Of a stretch of 64,000 bases of DNA, positions 36,183 to 44,194 are shown piece by piece; position 1 is the stretch's first letter, and the number at the start of each line of letters is the position of its first letter. The stretch lies in assembly GCA_012959525.1 (NCBI GenBank), contig DUDB01000061.1, positions 876-64,875 on the forward strand. The letters are read 5' to 3'. The position numbers and the translations under genes were made by a program. The notes below the pieces were generated by a model, which was not told where the DNA came from, did not search any database, and saw only the letters and a program-made list of their open reading frames with translations. The stretch comes from Planctomycetota bacterium (lineage in GTDB: Bacteria > Planctomycetota > UBA1135 > GCA-002686595).

Positions 36183-37238
36183 TTACTCGAACAGCACCCT
36201 CTCCATCGCGAGGGCAATGGGCTTGAGGTTGGCGTACTCGCAGTTGCTCATCAGGACCACGGCCGTGCCGCGATCGGGGAACAGACGCATCAGGGTACGC
36301 GTGGCCTCCTGGGAGCCGCTGTGGGAGATCAGACGCTGTCCGTGCGCCTTGCCCACAAAGAAACCCAGTCCATAGGAGCTGGTCTTGCCTTCGGGCAGGG
36401 GCTGCCGGGTCCACATGCGCTCGCGCGTCTTGGGCTGTACCAGTTTTTCGCCCAGCAGACCCTCGGCGAAACGGGCCAGGTCCGTGACGTTCGACGTGAA
36501 CCCCCCACCGGGCAGCTTCCAGGACACGTCCGTGTCGGTGCTCGGCACGATCACGCCCAGGACGCGCCGGTAGCCCCGTGCGCGCTCGGGAGTTCTCGTC
36601 CAGGGATAGTCCGGCCGTAGGCTCTGCATGCCCAGGGGCTTCGCGATGCGCTGCTTGACCTGCTTCCAATAGGGCTCGCCTCCCGCACGCTGGACCACCG
36701 CCCCCAGCAGGATGTAGCCGCGGGTCGTGTAGGCGTACTTCGTACCGGGCTCGGCAACGAGGGGAGACTCCTTGAAGGTGTCGAGGGCCAGGATTACGTC
36801 CTCAAACGGGTGCTCGACCTCGTATTCGACCTCAGTGCGGATCACCGGCCCATTGGTGTAGTGGACGATGCCCCCCTGGTGGGCGAGCAGTTGTAGAGAG
36901 TTGATGGGTTGCGGCTTCTCGGGGAACTCGGGCACGTACTCGCGTACGTTCCGGTCCAGATCGAGCCGATCCCCCTCCACCAACTGCATGGCTGCGATCG
37001 CGGTCAGGGGCTTGGAGATCGAGGCCCAGCGAAATAGCGTGTTGTCGTCAACGGGCCGGGACTTCTCGCGGTCAGCGAATCCGAAGGTGCCACGGTGCAA
37101 GGGCTCGCCTTTGCGCACCACGGCCCAAGCCAAGCCGACCAGTTCCTGCTTTTCGGCCTGAGCCACGGCCACTGAATCGACGGAAGCGTCCTGGCAAACA
37201 GGAAACGCCAGGAGGGCGAGGAACAGTGAGCACAGCAT
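36183..37238 (-). CDS. Class C beta-lactamase-like serine hydrolase
   Basis: The 351-residue exported protein (MLCSLFLALLAFPVC) has the serine motif S73-I-S-K76 in FRWASISKPLTAIAAMQLVE, then LLAHQGGI, a Tyr block (KYAYTTRGYILLG) in place of YxN, and near the C-terminus LISHSGSQEATRTLMRLFPD, whose HSG replaces KTG. This is the pattern of the beta-lactamase/transpeptidase-like family, which includes D-aminopeptidases, esterases and penicillin-binding-type enzymes; true lactamase activity should not be assumed. It is followed on the same strand by no close partner. Confidence 0.9.
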   Translation of the reverse strand: MLCSLFLALLAFPVCQDASVDSVAVAQAEKQELVGLAWAVVRKGEPLHRGTFGFADREKSRPVDDNTLFRWASISKPLTAIAAMQLVEGDRLDLDRNVREYVPEFPEKPQPINSLQLLAHQGGIVHYTNGPVIRTEVEYEVEHPFEDVILALDTFKESPLVAEPGTKYAYTTRGYILLGAVVQRAGGEPYWKQVKQRIAKPLGMQSLRPDYPWTRTPERARGYRRVLGVIVPSTDTDVSWKLPGGGFTSNVTDLARFAEGLLGEKLVQPKTRERMWTRQPLPEGKTSSYGLGFFVGKAHGQRLISHSGSQEATRTLMRLFPDRGTAVVLMSNCEYANLKPIALAMERVLFE

Positions 37239-37331
37239 GGGTCGAAGATCGTGAGGACGGGAGAACGCCAGTAAGAATGGTACCGAGAGGGCGTCAGAGC
37301 TTCGCCCCTGTTCAGGCGCACCAGGATGAGA

Positions 37332-37865
37332 TCAGGAACGCGACGCCAGGTGACTCTCGATGTTCTTGAGGGTGTCACGGATCTCCACCAACACACCGTC
37401 TTCGGCAACGTCAGCCGACGCGAGTGGTGCGACCCCGCTGGCGACTGCGTCTCGCTGGTCGAGAACCCTGTCGCGGAAACCTAGCGCATCGACCACACCC
37501 GGCAACACGGCCTGTCCCATGGTGCTCCCCTGTCCGCCACCAGCGGTCTCGATGCGCATGCTGCAGAGTCCGAGGTAGCGCAGCACCGGCCCCTCGTTGA
37601 CCGCAAGGTCGGTGATCTTGTCAAGCGGAATGTTCTTCTGGACCTTGAATAGGAAGCCCTTGCGAACGTTGAGCGAGCGCGGTGTCAGGTCGCACCCCAT
37701 GGCCTCGTATTGCCTGCGATGTATGGCCTTGCCGAAGATAAACCAGATCGGTATGAGGGGAGCCCCAAAGAGACTGATCAAGAGCACAAGCAGCGCCTGC
37801 AGCATGAAATACGTGGGCAGTCGCGGATCAAATTCCGCCGACACAAGGATCTCTTCTTCTCTCAT
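37332..37865 (-). CDS. Bacterial PH-domain (YdbS-like) membrane protein
   Basis: Taking the ATG at 37865 the protein has 177 residues; the longer frame to 37961 adds an unlikely Ser/Pro-rich start. It begins MREEEILVSAEFDPRLPTYF, a hydrophobic region (FMLQALLVLLISLFGAPLIP, then IWFIFG) makes one hairpin or long transmembrane segment, then the bPH2 core follows (YEAMGCDLTPRSLNVRKGF, KNIPLDKITDLAVNEGPVL, LRYLGLCSMRIETAGG). The last about 60 residues are a helical tail. bPH2 proteins are membrane-associated with unknown role. It lies 93 bases upstream (on the minus strand) of the beta-lactamase-like gene. Confidence 0.85.
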   Translation of the reverse strand: MREEEILVSAEFDPRLPTYFMLQALLVLLISLFGAPLIPIWFIFGKAIHRRQYEAMGCDLTPRSLNVRKGFLFKVQKNIPLDKITDLAVNEGPVLRYLGLCSMRIETAGGGQGSTMGQAVLPGVVDALGFRDRVLDQRDAVASGVAPLASADVAEDGVLVEIRDTLKNIESHLASRS

Positions 37866-38040
37866 AGTTCGGGGATGATAAGAGGCGGAGGTCGAAAGAG
37901 AGGGCGTTCTTCGGGTCCTATAGAGCCCAGGCGCTGACGCGCTCGGAGTTCCTGGATTCACTCTCTGGCTTCATATTTTGCCCGCGGAGGCCATTCGACC
38001 CCTATTCTTTGGCCTGCAAAGCGCCCTTTTGCATACTTTG

Positions 38041-38063
38041 TCGTATACTACTCACTCGTATAC
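38041..38063 (+). promoter_or_regulatory. Direct repeat TCGTATAC x2 upstream of the ATPase gene
   Basis: TCGTATAC occurs at 38041-38048 and again at 38056-38063, 15 bp apart, inside an AT-richer stretch 25-47 bases before the ATPase start (38088). Each copy contains the palindrome GTATAC. It could be a pair of regulator half sites overlapping the promoter; seen by eye only. Confidence 0.35.
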
Positions 38064-38087
38064 CTCTAAAGGATTACCCTCTCCCCC

Positions 38088-39440
38088 ATGTTCGTAGGAA
38101 GATCCAGGGAATTGGCGGTCTTGGAGGAGCTCCGGGAATCGGGGCGGCCCGAGCTCTTCGTCTTGTACGGCCGGCGGCGCGTGGGCAAGACCGAGCTGCT
38201 GCAGCAACTGTGCGAGGGTGGACGCGCGGTCTATTTCTTGGCGGCGCAGGTACGCGAGCGCGACAACCTGCGCGCGTTCCGCGAGGCTCTGAAGGATGGA
38301 CTGGGCGGAGACCCGTTAGTGGATGGGATCGAGTTTCCGGACTGGTCCACGGCCCTGGGCTTCGCCGCGCAACGGGCTGGCGACAAGCGCCTCGTGGTGG
38401 TGCTCGACGAGTTTCCCTACCTGTGTGATTCGACCAAAGGTCTGACGTCCCTGATCCAACGCTTCTGGGACACGGTGGGCAAGAAGAGCTCCTTGATGCT
38501 TGTCCTTTGTGGCAGCCAGGTTTCGTTCATGGAAAACGAGGTTCTAGCCGAACGCTCACCGTTGTTTGGACGACGCACGGGTCAGCGCCGACTCGAACCT
38601 CTGCACCCAGAAGACACGCTCGCCTTCTTCCCGGACTGGGACGTACGCACGCGCCTCACGGCCTACGGAATCCTGGGAGGCATGCCGGCCTATCTGCAAC
38701 GCTTCGACTCCACTCTCGACCTGCGCACGAACCTGGAGCGCGAGATGTTGCGGCCCGAGGGATATCTCTTCGACGAGGTCTCCTTCCTGCTGCGCGCCGA
38801 GCTCTCCAGCCCCGCCACCTATAACTCCATCCTGGCCGCCGTAGCCCAGGGCGCTGAGAAAGTGGGCGACATCGCCCTGTCGGTGGGCGTGGATTCCACG
38901 ACGGCCAACAAGTACCTGCACGTGCTGCGCGAGCTCCGGCTGGTCTCGCGCGATGTGCCCGTGACCGATCCCAATCCTTTGCGCTCCCGGCGCGGGCGAT
39001 ATTCCATCGCCGATCGCTTCCTGACCTTTCATTTCCGCCACCTTCAGCCAAACCTATCGCTGATCCACGCGGGCCGGGGCAAGCGCGTGTTCGAGGAGTT
39101 CATCGCTCCGGACCTGGACCGCATCTTTGATGAGGCTCGGGTCGATTTTGCCCTCAGCCACATGCGCCGCGAGGCGGCCGAGGTCCTGGGAGATGAGGTC
39201 ATCGAAGCGGGCAAGTTTGACGGCCAGTTCGTCCGCATAGTGGGGCGCACGGCGGGCGGGCAGACCGTGGCCGGCGTCATCGTCCCCGACGGCCAGGTAC
39301 AGACCACGGCCCTAAAGGACGAACTGGCTGAACTGACCCAGGTGTTCGGTGTTGAGCCCCAGAAGCTGGTCTATGGCATCACCGGGCGCGTCGACCGGCC
39401 CCTTGAGGTGGAGCACGTGCCCGAAGGAGAGCTGCTATGA
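38088..39440 (+). CDS. AAA+ ATPase of the archaeal-ATPase / DUF234 type
   Basis: The 450-residue protein has a Walker A loop at 28-35 (GRRRVGKT) and Walker B in RLVVVLDEFPYLCDS, followed by the sensor-like LMLVLCGSQVSFME. The family's winged-helix region is next (FLLRAELSSPATYNSILAAV, DIALSVGVDSTTANKYLHVL, RELRLVSRDVP) with IADRFLTFHFRHLQPNLSLI, the DUF234-type block that resembles a restriction-endonuclease-like fold. Such proteins are common in archaea and some bacteria, often near mobile or defence genes, with no settled role. Its last codons overlap the next gene by four bases (ATGA), so the two are translationally coupled. Confidence 0.9.
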   Translation: MFVGRSRELAVLEELRESGRPELFVLYGRRRVGKTELLQQLCEGGRAVYFLAAQVRERDNLRAFREALKDGLGGDPLVDGIEFPDWSTALGFAAQRAGDKRLVVVLDEFPYLCDSTKGLTSLIQRFWDTVGKKSSLMLVLCGSQVSFMENEVLAERSPLFGRRTGQRRLEPLHPEDTLAFFPDWDVRTRLTAYGILGGMPAYLQRFDSTLDLRTNLEREMLRPEGYLFDEVSFLLRAELSSPATYNSILAAVAQGAEKVGDIALSVGVDSTTANKYLHVLRELRLVSRDVPVTDPNPLRSRRGRYSIADRFLTFHFRHLQPNLSLIHAGRGKRVFEEFIAPDLDRIFDEARVDFALSHMRREAAEVLGDEVIEAGKFDGQFVRIVGRTAGGQTVAGVIVPDGQVQTTALKDELAELTQVFGVEPQKLVYGITGRVDRPLEVEHVPEGELL

Positions 39441-39793
39441 GCCGAGTGGACAAGGAGTTCGATCGCTACTTCTCGGCCCTGGACCGCGCCGGTGGACAGG
39501 ATCGCTGCTATCTGTGCCGACGGGCGCCCGCGGAAGTGAAGGCCTTCTTCGGCTTCGACGAGGACGGGCACCCGACCAAGGCCCAGGAATTCGGCATCGA
39601 GGACGTCGTCCTCGAAGAGGCCGACATCATGAGCTACCGCGGCATCCGCCCCATCTGCGCCGTGTGCCAGCTGAACCTCGACGCCATCTTCCTGCTCGAT
39701 GAAGAGGCCCAATTGAAGGCCGTCCTGAACGAGATGCGCGACGAACGCGAAAAGCTCTGGCCAGATTCGGACCGCCCGCCCCAACAGGACTGA
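39437..39793 (+). CDS. Small protein with two CxxC pairs, coupled to the ATPase; unrecognised
   Basis: The 118-residue protein has CYLC (about residues 24-27) and CAVC (about 74-77), which together could bind one zinc, a short zinc-ribbon-like fold, and a charged helical C-terminus (EAQLKAVLNEMRDEREKLWP). I do not recognise the family. Its ATG overlaps the stop of the ATPase gene (ATGA at 39437-39440), so both are probably made in fixed ratio. A role as partner or adaptor of the ATPase is inferred from this coupling only. Confidence 0.8.
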   Translation: MSRVDKEFDRYFSALDRAGGQDRCYLCRRAPAEVKAFFGFDEDGHPTKAQEFGIEDVVLEEADIMSYRGIRPICAVCQLNLDAIFLLDEEAQLKAVLNEMRDEREKLWPDSDRPPQQD

Positions 39794-39815
39794 TCCCGCC
39801 GTACACTCCCGCCCC

Positions 39816-41627
39816 ATGTCCGCTAACGAACAAGTCCAGAGCGCCCCACCGGGGTACCTCAGCCACTTCGGCAAGTGGGTCAGTCTCTCGGCTCTCATCG
39901 GCGTCTTGGGTGGACTGGCCGCCGTGCTGTTCAAGGGCATGACGGAGCTCGCCCGTGAGCACATCTTCGTACGCTTCAGCGGCGTCACGGGAGAAGGTCT
40001 GGAAGCCGGCTCGTCCGGCTGGATCTGGGTCCTGATCATCCCCACCCTGGGTGGCGCCCTGGTGGGCTGGCTCATCCACACCTGGGCGCCCGAGGCGGAG
40101 GGCCACGGCACGGACTCCGTCATCAGGGCCTATCACCGCATGAAGGGCGTGGTGCGCAAGCGCGTGATCGCCCTCAAGGCCCTGACCGCGGCGTTGACCA
40201 TTGGCACCGGCGGCTCTGCGGGTCAGGAAGGCCCCGTTGCACAAGTCGGCGCAGGCATCGGCTCAAGCGTTTCCAATGCCTTGGGATTGTCGGACCGCGA
40301 CCGGCGCCTGTTCTTGCTCTCGGGCGCGTCAGCGGGTGTGGGAGCCATGTTCTGTTCACCCCTGGGCGGAGCGCTCTTCGCCCCCGAGGTGCTCTACAAG
40401 CGCGAGGACATCGAGGGTGACGCGCTCGTGCCGTGCATCATCGCCTCGATCTTCGCCTACGCCACCTTTGCCGCCATCTCCGGAGTGCACCGCGTGGTGG
40501 AGATCCCCCCCGAGGTCTTTGAGAACCTGAAATTCAGCGACCCCAAGGAGCTGCTCGTTTACCTAGTGCTCGGAGTGGCCTGCACAGGCGCGGGATGGCT
40601 CTACACGCGGGTCTTCTACGGTGTGGATCGGATTGCCGGGAACGCCAAACGGATTCCCAAGGCCCTTCGACCCGCCTTGGGTGGCCTGCTTCTGGGTCTA
40701 ACCGCCCTGGCCATCTCTCCCTTTGTGGATGGCGGCGGGATCTTCTTTGGGGGCTATGGCCTGATCAAGTCGGCCATCTCAGGTGAGCTGGCAATCTCCG
40801 CCCTGATCATCCTCGTAGTGGCCAAGATTCTCGCCACCTCGTTCACAATATCCAGCGGTGGCTCGGGAGGTGTATTCGCACCGGCCCTCGCCATCGGAGC
40901 ACTGCTGGGCGCGGCGGTGGGCCAGGGTGCACATGAACTTATGCCCGGATTGGTCGAGCACCCCGGCGCATTCGCCTTGGTTGGCATGGGTGGGTTCTTC
41001 GCGGGCGTAGCGAAGGTGCCCATTGCCTCGGTCGTCATGGTCTCGGAAATGACCGGGGGGTACGACCTGCTCGCCCCGCTGATGCTGGTGGCGGTCGTAC
41101 ACCTGATGCTCTCCCGCGGCTGGACCATGTACCAAGCCCAAGTCACGCGCCAGATCGACTCACCCGCCCACGTGGGCGAGTTTGTGATCGACGTGTTGCA
41201 GAGCATGAAGGTGCGCGACGTGCTGGACGACGTACGCCCGCCGCGGCTAATCCACGAAGACGTGACCCTACGCGGCGCCATGAAGATCGTTGCCGATTCC
41301 CACGAGACGCACTTCCCGGTTGTCGATGATGAGGAGCAGCTGGTTGGGATCTTCTCCCTGACGGACCTGCGACGCATCTTCTTGGAAGAGGAGGTCGGCG
41401 ACTTTGTCATCGTCCGCGACTTCATGAGCGATCAAGTCATGACCGTGACCCTAGAGGACAGCCTGCACGACGTGCAGCGCCTCATGACGCGACGCGGAGT
41501 CAGTGCCCTTCCGGTGGTGGACACCGAGGGAGGACGGCAGGTCCTCGCCCTGCTCGAACGCAACTCCATCGGCCGGGCTTATGCGGAAGAGCTCAAGCGG
41601 CTCAAGATGGGCACCGGCAGCGAATAG
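39816..41627 (+). CDS. ClC-type chloride channel/antiporter with C-terminal CBS pair
   Basis: The 603-residue protein has a ClC transmembrane core (about 20-440): GTGGSAGQEGPVAQVGAGIG, with the gating Glu at 138, GAMFCSPLGGALFAPEVLY, and SSGGSGGVFAPALAIGALLG. Two CBS domains follow (about 463-520: VRDVLDDVRPPRLIHEDVTL; about 530-590: DFMSDQVMTVTLEDSL). In many ClCs the gate motif is GREGP; here it is GQEGP, with the Glu kept and the Arg replaced. It moves chloride or exchanges it for protons across the inner membrane, probably controlled by nucleotide binding to the CBS pair. It starts 22 bases after the small zinc-type gene. Confidence 0.93.
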   Translation: MSANEQVQSAPPGYLSHFGKWVSLSALIGVLGGLAAVLFKGMTELAREHIFVRFSGVTGEGLEAGSSGWIWVLIIPTLGGALVGWLIHTWAPEAEGHGTDSVIRAYHRMKGVVRKRVIALKALTAALTIGTGGSAGQEGPVAQVGAGIGSSVSNALGLSDRDRRLFLLSGASAGVGAMFCSPLGGALFAPEVLYKREDIEGDALVPCIIASIFAYATFAAISGVHRVVEIPPEVFENLKFSDPKELLVYLVLGVACTGAGWLYTRVFYGVDRIAGNAKRIPKALRPALGGLLLGLTALAISPFVDGGGIFFGGYGLIKSAISGELAISALIILVVAKILATSFTISSGGSGGVFAPALAIGALLGAAVGQGAHELMPGLVEHPGAFALVGMGGFFAGVAKVPIASVVMVSEMTGGYDLLAPLMLVAVVHLMLSRGWTMYQAQVTRQIDSPAHVGEFVIDVLQSMKVRDVLDDVRPPRLIHEDVTLRGAMKIVADSHETHFPVVDDEEQLVGIFSLTDLRRIFLEEEVGDFVIVRDFMSDQVMTVTLEDSLHDVQRLMTRRGVSALPVVDTEGGRQVLALLERNSIGRAYAEELKRLKMGTGSE

Positions 41628-41738
41628 GAGCACCCACCGCTCTGGAAAGCTCGTCCGGCCACCAGTGACTCTTCCCCAACTCTTACGCGTACGGTAGAGT
41701 CTGCCCTGTCCCTCCCCCCTAGCCCCGATTCCAACACC

Positions 41739-42149
41739 ATGTACGACTCCGCACTCGTCCAGCCCTTCCGTGATGAACTCACCCAATTGGGCGTGACCGA
41801 ACTGATGACCCCCGATGCCGTGGATACGGCCTTGCGTGAGCCGGGCACCACACTTGTATTTGTGAACTCGGTCTGTGGATGTGCAGCGGGCAGCGCTCGC
41901 CCCGGACTTCGACTCTCCCTCGAAGCCACCACGAAACCCGATCACATTGTCACGGTTTTCGCCGGGATGGAGAAGGAAGCCACCGAGAGAGCACGTGAGT
42001 ACTTCAAACCCTACAGGCCGAGCAGCCCGCAGATCGCCCTGATGAAGGACGGCCAGCTCGTGAAGATGCTGCAGCGCCAGGACATCGAGGGTCACGACGC
42101 CGTCAGCGTTGGCGAGACCCTCACGGCGGCATACCAAGAACACTGCTAG
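41739..42149 (+). CDS. Bacilliredoxin (BrxA/BrxB, YphP/YqiW family)
   Basis: The 136-residue protein has the family's FVNSVCGCAAGSARPG with the Cys-Gly-Cys active site, PFRDELTQLGVTEL at the start and a thioredoxin-like fold ending in SSPQIALMKDGQLVKMLQRQ and DIEGHDA. Bacilliredoxins remove bacillithiol from S-thiolated proteins in organisms that make it, and weak disulfide isomerase activity is also known. Presence here hints that this bacterium uses bacillithiol or a similar thiol, but no biosynthesis gene is in the window. It lies 21 bases before tRNA-Leu. Confidence 0.93.
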   Translation: MYDSALVQPFRDELTQLGVTELMTPDAVDTALREPGTTLVFVNSVCGCAAGSARPGLRLSLEATTKPDHIVTVFAGMEKEATERAREYFKPYRPSSPQIALMKDGQLVKMLQRQDIEGHDAVSVGETLTAAYQEHC

Positions 42150-42170
42150 CGTTGTAGGATCGCCTTCCAC

Positions 42171-42255
42171 GCGGGAGTGGCGGAATTGGTAGACGCGCAG
42201 GATTTAGGATCCTGTGGCCTTGGCCGTGGGGGTTCAAGTCCCCCTTCCCGCACCA
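42171..42255 (+). tRNA. tRNA-Leu (anticodon UAG)
   Basis: An 85-base cloverleaf with encoded CCA. The acceptor stem GCGGGAG pairs with TTCCCGC (one G-U), followed by A and CCA (42253-42255). The anticodon stem CAGGA/TCCTG holds the loop TTTAGGA (anticodon TAG). A long variable arm (class II) and the T arm GGGGG-TTCAAGT-CCCCC complete it. The variable arm and UAG anticodon identify leucine. Confidence 0.96.
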
Positions 42256-42351
42256 ATTCACGGATTGTGGGCACGCCGACAGGAGGCTTGAGCCTAGGAT
42301 CGGCGCAGCGCGGCGGGGCAAGCCGGCCGGGCGCGAGGAATCCACCGCACC

Positions 42352-43419
42352 ATGAATGAAGACAGCTCCGCCGCCCTGCAAAAGCTCCTGGAGAAGGTCG
42401 GGATGGAGCCCGGGCCCTTGGCTGCCGCAGCCGTTGTGGTTGCCGCTCTCGTGGCGGGCAAACTCACGCACCTGCTGATCTCCGCAACGCTGCGTACTTG
42501 GACAAAACGTACGGCCACGGACGTGGATGATGCGGTGGTTGCCAGGCTGCAGGTCCCCGTCGTTGCTTCAGTCTTCCTGTTCGGATTGCACCTGGCCATG
42601 GGCCTGCTTGAGCTCGAACCGGAGTCGCGGCAGAGAACCTTGCACGGTCTCCTCACGCTTGGGGTACTGATCTGGTTCTGGTTTTTCTTTGGCCTCTCCC
42701 ACCTGCTGCTCAAGCACGCCAGTTCGAACCCTTCGAAGTACAAGGTCGTCGAGTCACGGACGTTTCCGCTGTTTGAGAATCTATCCCGCCTTCTGATCTT
42801 CGCCAGTGGGGTCTATGTCCTCCTGCAGATCTGGAACATCGACACCAGTGGTTGGCTGACGAGCGCGGGAATCGCCGGAGTCGCGATCGGCTTCGCTGCC
42901 AAGGACACCCTCTCTAACCTCTTCGCAGGAGTGTTCATTGTCGCCGATGCCCCCTACCGCATCGGGGACTACATTGTTCTCGACGCCACAACCCGTGGCA
43001 AAGTGATCAACATCGGCCTGAGGAGCACGCGCGTCCTGACCCGGGACGATGTAGAGATCACCATCCCCAACTCGGTCATCGGGTCAAGCCAGATCACCAA
43101 CCAGAGCGGCGGCGGATCGACCCGCATGCGGGTGCGAGTCAAGGTCTCCGTCGGCTACGACAGCAACGTGGAGGATGTACGCAGGATCCTGAATGAAATC
43201 GCCGCGGCCGATTCTGGTGTCTGTGCCTCTCCCGAGCCGCGTGTTCGCTTTCGCAGCTTCGGCGCCGACGGACTCGAGTTCGAGTTGCTGGTCTGGGTTC
43301 AGGACCCGAGCCTGCGCGGATCTACTCTCGACGCGTTGAACGGAGCGATACTCAGCGCCTTCCGCGACGCAAGTATCGAGATCCCGTTCCCCAAGCGCGA
43401 CGTCTACATGCGGTCTTAG
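42352..43419 (+). CDS. Small-conductance mechanosensitive channel (MscS family)
   Basis: The 355-residue protein has four to five transmembrane segments. The last is the pore-lining helix GIAGVAIGFAAKDTLSNLFA, then the beta domain APYRIGDYIVLDATTRGKVI, RSTRVLTRDDVEITIPNSV and the alpha/beta C-terminal vestibule. It opens under membrane tension to release solutes after hypo-osmotic shock. It follows tRNA-Leu by about 95 bases. Confidence 0.94.
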   Translation: MNEDSSAALQKLLEKVGMEPGPLAAAAVVVAALVAGKLTHLLISATLRTWTKRTATDVDDAVVARLQVPVVASVFLFGLHLAMGLLELEPESRQRTLHGLLTLGVLIWFWFFFGLSHLLLKHASSNPSKYKVVESRTFPLFENLSRLLIFASGVYVLLQIWNIDTSGWLTSAGIAGVAIGFAAKDTLSNLFAGVFIVADAPYRIGDYIVLDATTRGKVINIGLRSTRVLTRDDVEITIPNSVIGSSQITNQSGGGSTRMRVRVKVSVGYDSNVEDVRRILNEIAAADSGVCASPEPRVRFRSFGADGLEFELLVWVQDPSLRGSTLDALNGAILSAFRDASIEIPFPKRDVYMRS

Positions 43420-43427
43420 GCCGAGAG

Positions 43428-44066
43428 CTAGGAGTTCGCGCGATACCAGGCCAACTCCGCCAGAGAGGCTTGGGCGTCGTAGTAGGCGTCGTGGGCGGCG
43501 CCCCCCTCCAGGTCCGCATCCGGGAATGCAGCGCGCAATTCGGGGGCCTTTCCCTTGTCCAGTTCCGCTCCCGGCCCACCGCGTGCCACACGCCACTCGG
43601 TCTTGATCGAACTCACGTCCAGCAGGCGGTAGTGCAGTCGAGAATGAAAATGCGGCATGTCTCGACGCACGAAGAACCAATCGGAGTGAATCGAATTCCC
43701 GGCCATGATCGGGCGATCCTTGATGGACTCCGAGACCGCGCCTACCGCAGCGTCTAGATAGGCGGCCAGAAAGCGATCCCCATCCTCCACCCCAAAGGCA
43801 CTGGCGCGGCAAGCCTCGACGACATTGGGCATGTTCTCGGCGATGAAGGCACCCGGCTCCCAATCATCAGGCGGCTGGAGGTAGACGCTGATCCCGTTGC
43901 GCCGACGGACGGAGTCTGGCAAGTCGGGGCAGTCAGCGGGAACAATGGGTACCAAGTCGATGCCGGTCACCACGAGCGCCACCTGAAGTAGGCTGGCGGA
44001 ATCCAACTCCAGCGAAGTGAACTCGGTATCGAACCAGCAGTAGATCGGCGAGGCAGGAGTGGTCAT
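43428..44066 (-). CDS. Oligoribonuclease-like DEDDh 3'-5' exonuclease
   Basis: The ATG at 44066 gives 212 residues (the frame continues to 44102). DEDDh motifs are visible: FDTEFTSLEL (Exo I, Asp and Glu), GNSIHSDWFFVRRDMPHFHS with HYRLLDVSSIKTEW (Exo II, the oligoribonuclease hallmark) and HDAYYDAQASLAELAWYRA (Exo III with His). Oligoribonuclease degrades two- to five-base RNAs, mostly dinucleotides such as pGpG. The segment between Exo I and II carries about 40 extra residues compared with E. coli Orn (about 181 residues). The fold is likely; the orn label is probable rather than certain. Confidence 0.8.
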   Translation of the reverse strand: MTTPASPIYCWFDTEFTSLELDSASLLQVALVVTGIDLVPIVPADCPDLPDSVRRRNGISVYLQPPDDWEPGAFIAENMPNVVEACRASAFGVEDGDRFLAAYLDAAVGAVSESIKDRPIMAGNSIHSDWFFVRRDMPHFHSRLHYRLLDVSSIKTEWRVARGGPGAELDKGKAPELRAAFPDADLEGGAAHDAYYDAQASLAELAWYRANS

Positions 44067-44194
44067 GGGCAGTGGGGTGCGGCCTGCCAAGGGTAACGCC
44101 ATTGCCCACAGGGTTGAACACTCTCGGTGGTCTTCGCTTCCAGAGGGCAGGGGAAGGAGGCCCCCGAATGGGCCCCTCTCCCTCCGCTTTGGCG

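Noticed and set aside
35944-36375. 143-residue frame between the lectin-like and beta-lactamase-like genes
   Set aside because: Mostly antisense to the end of the beta-lactamase-like gene and without protein-like composition.
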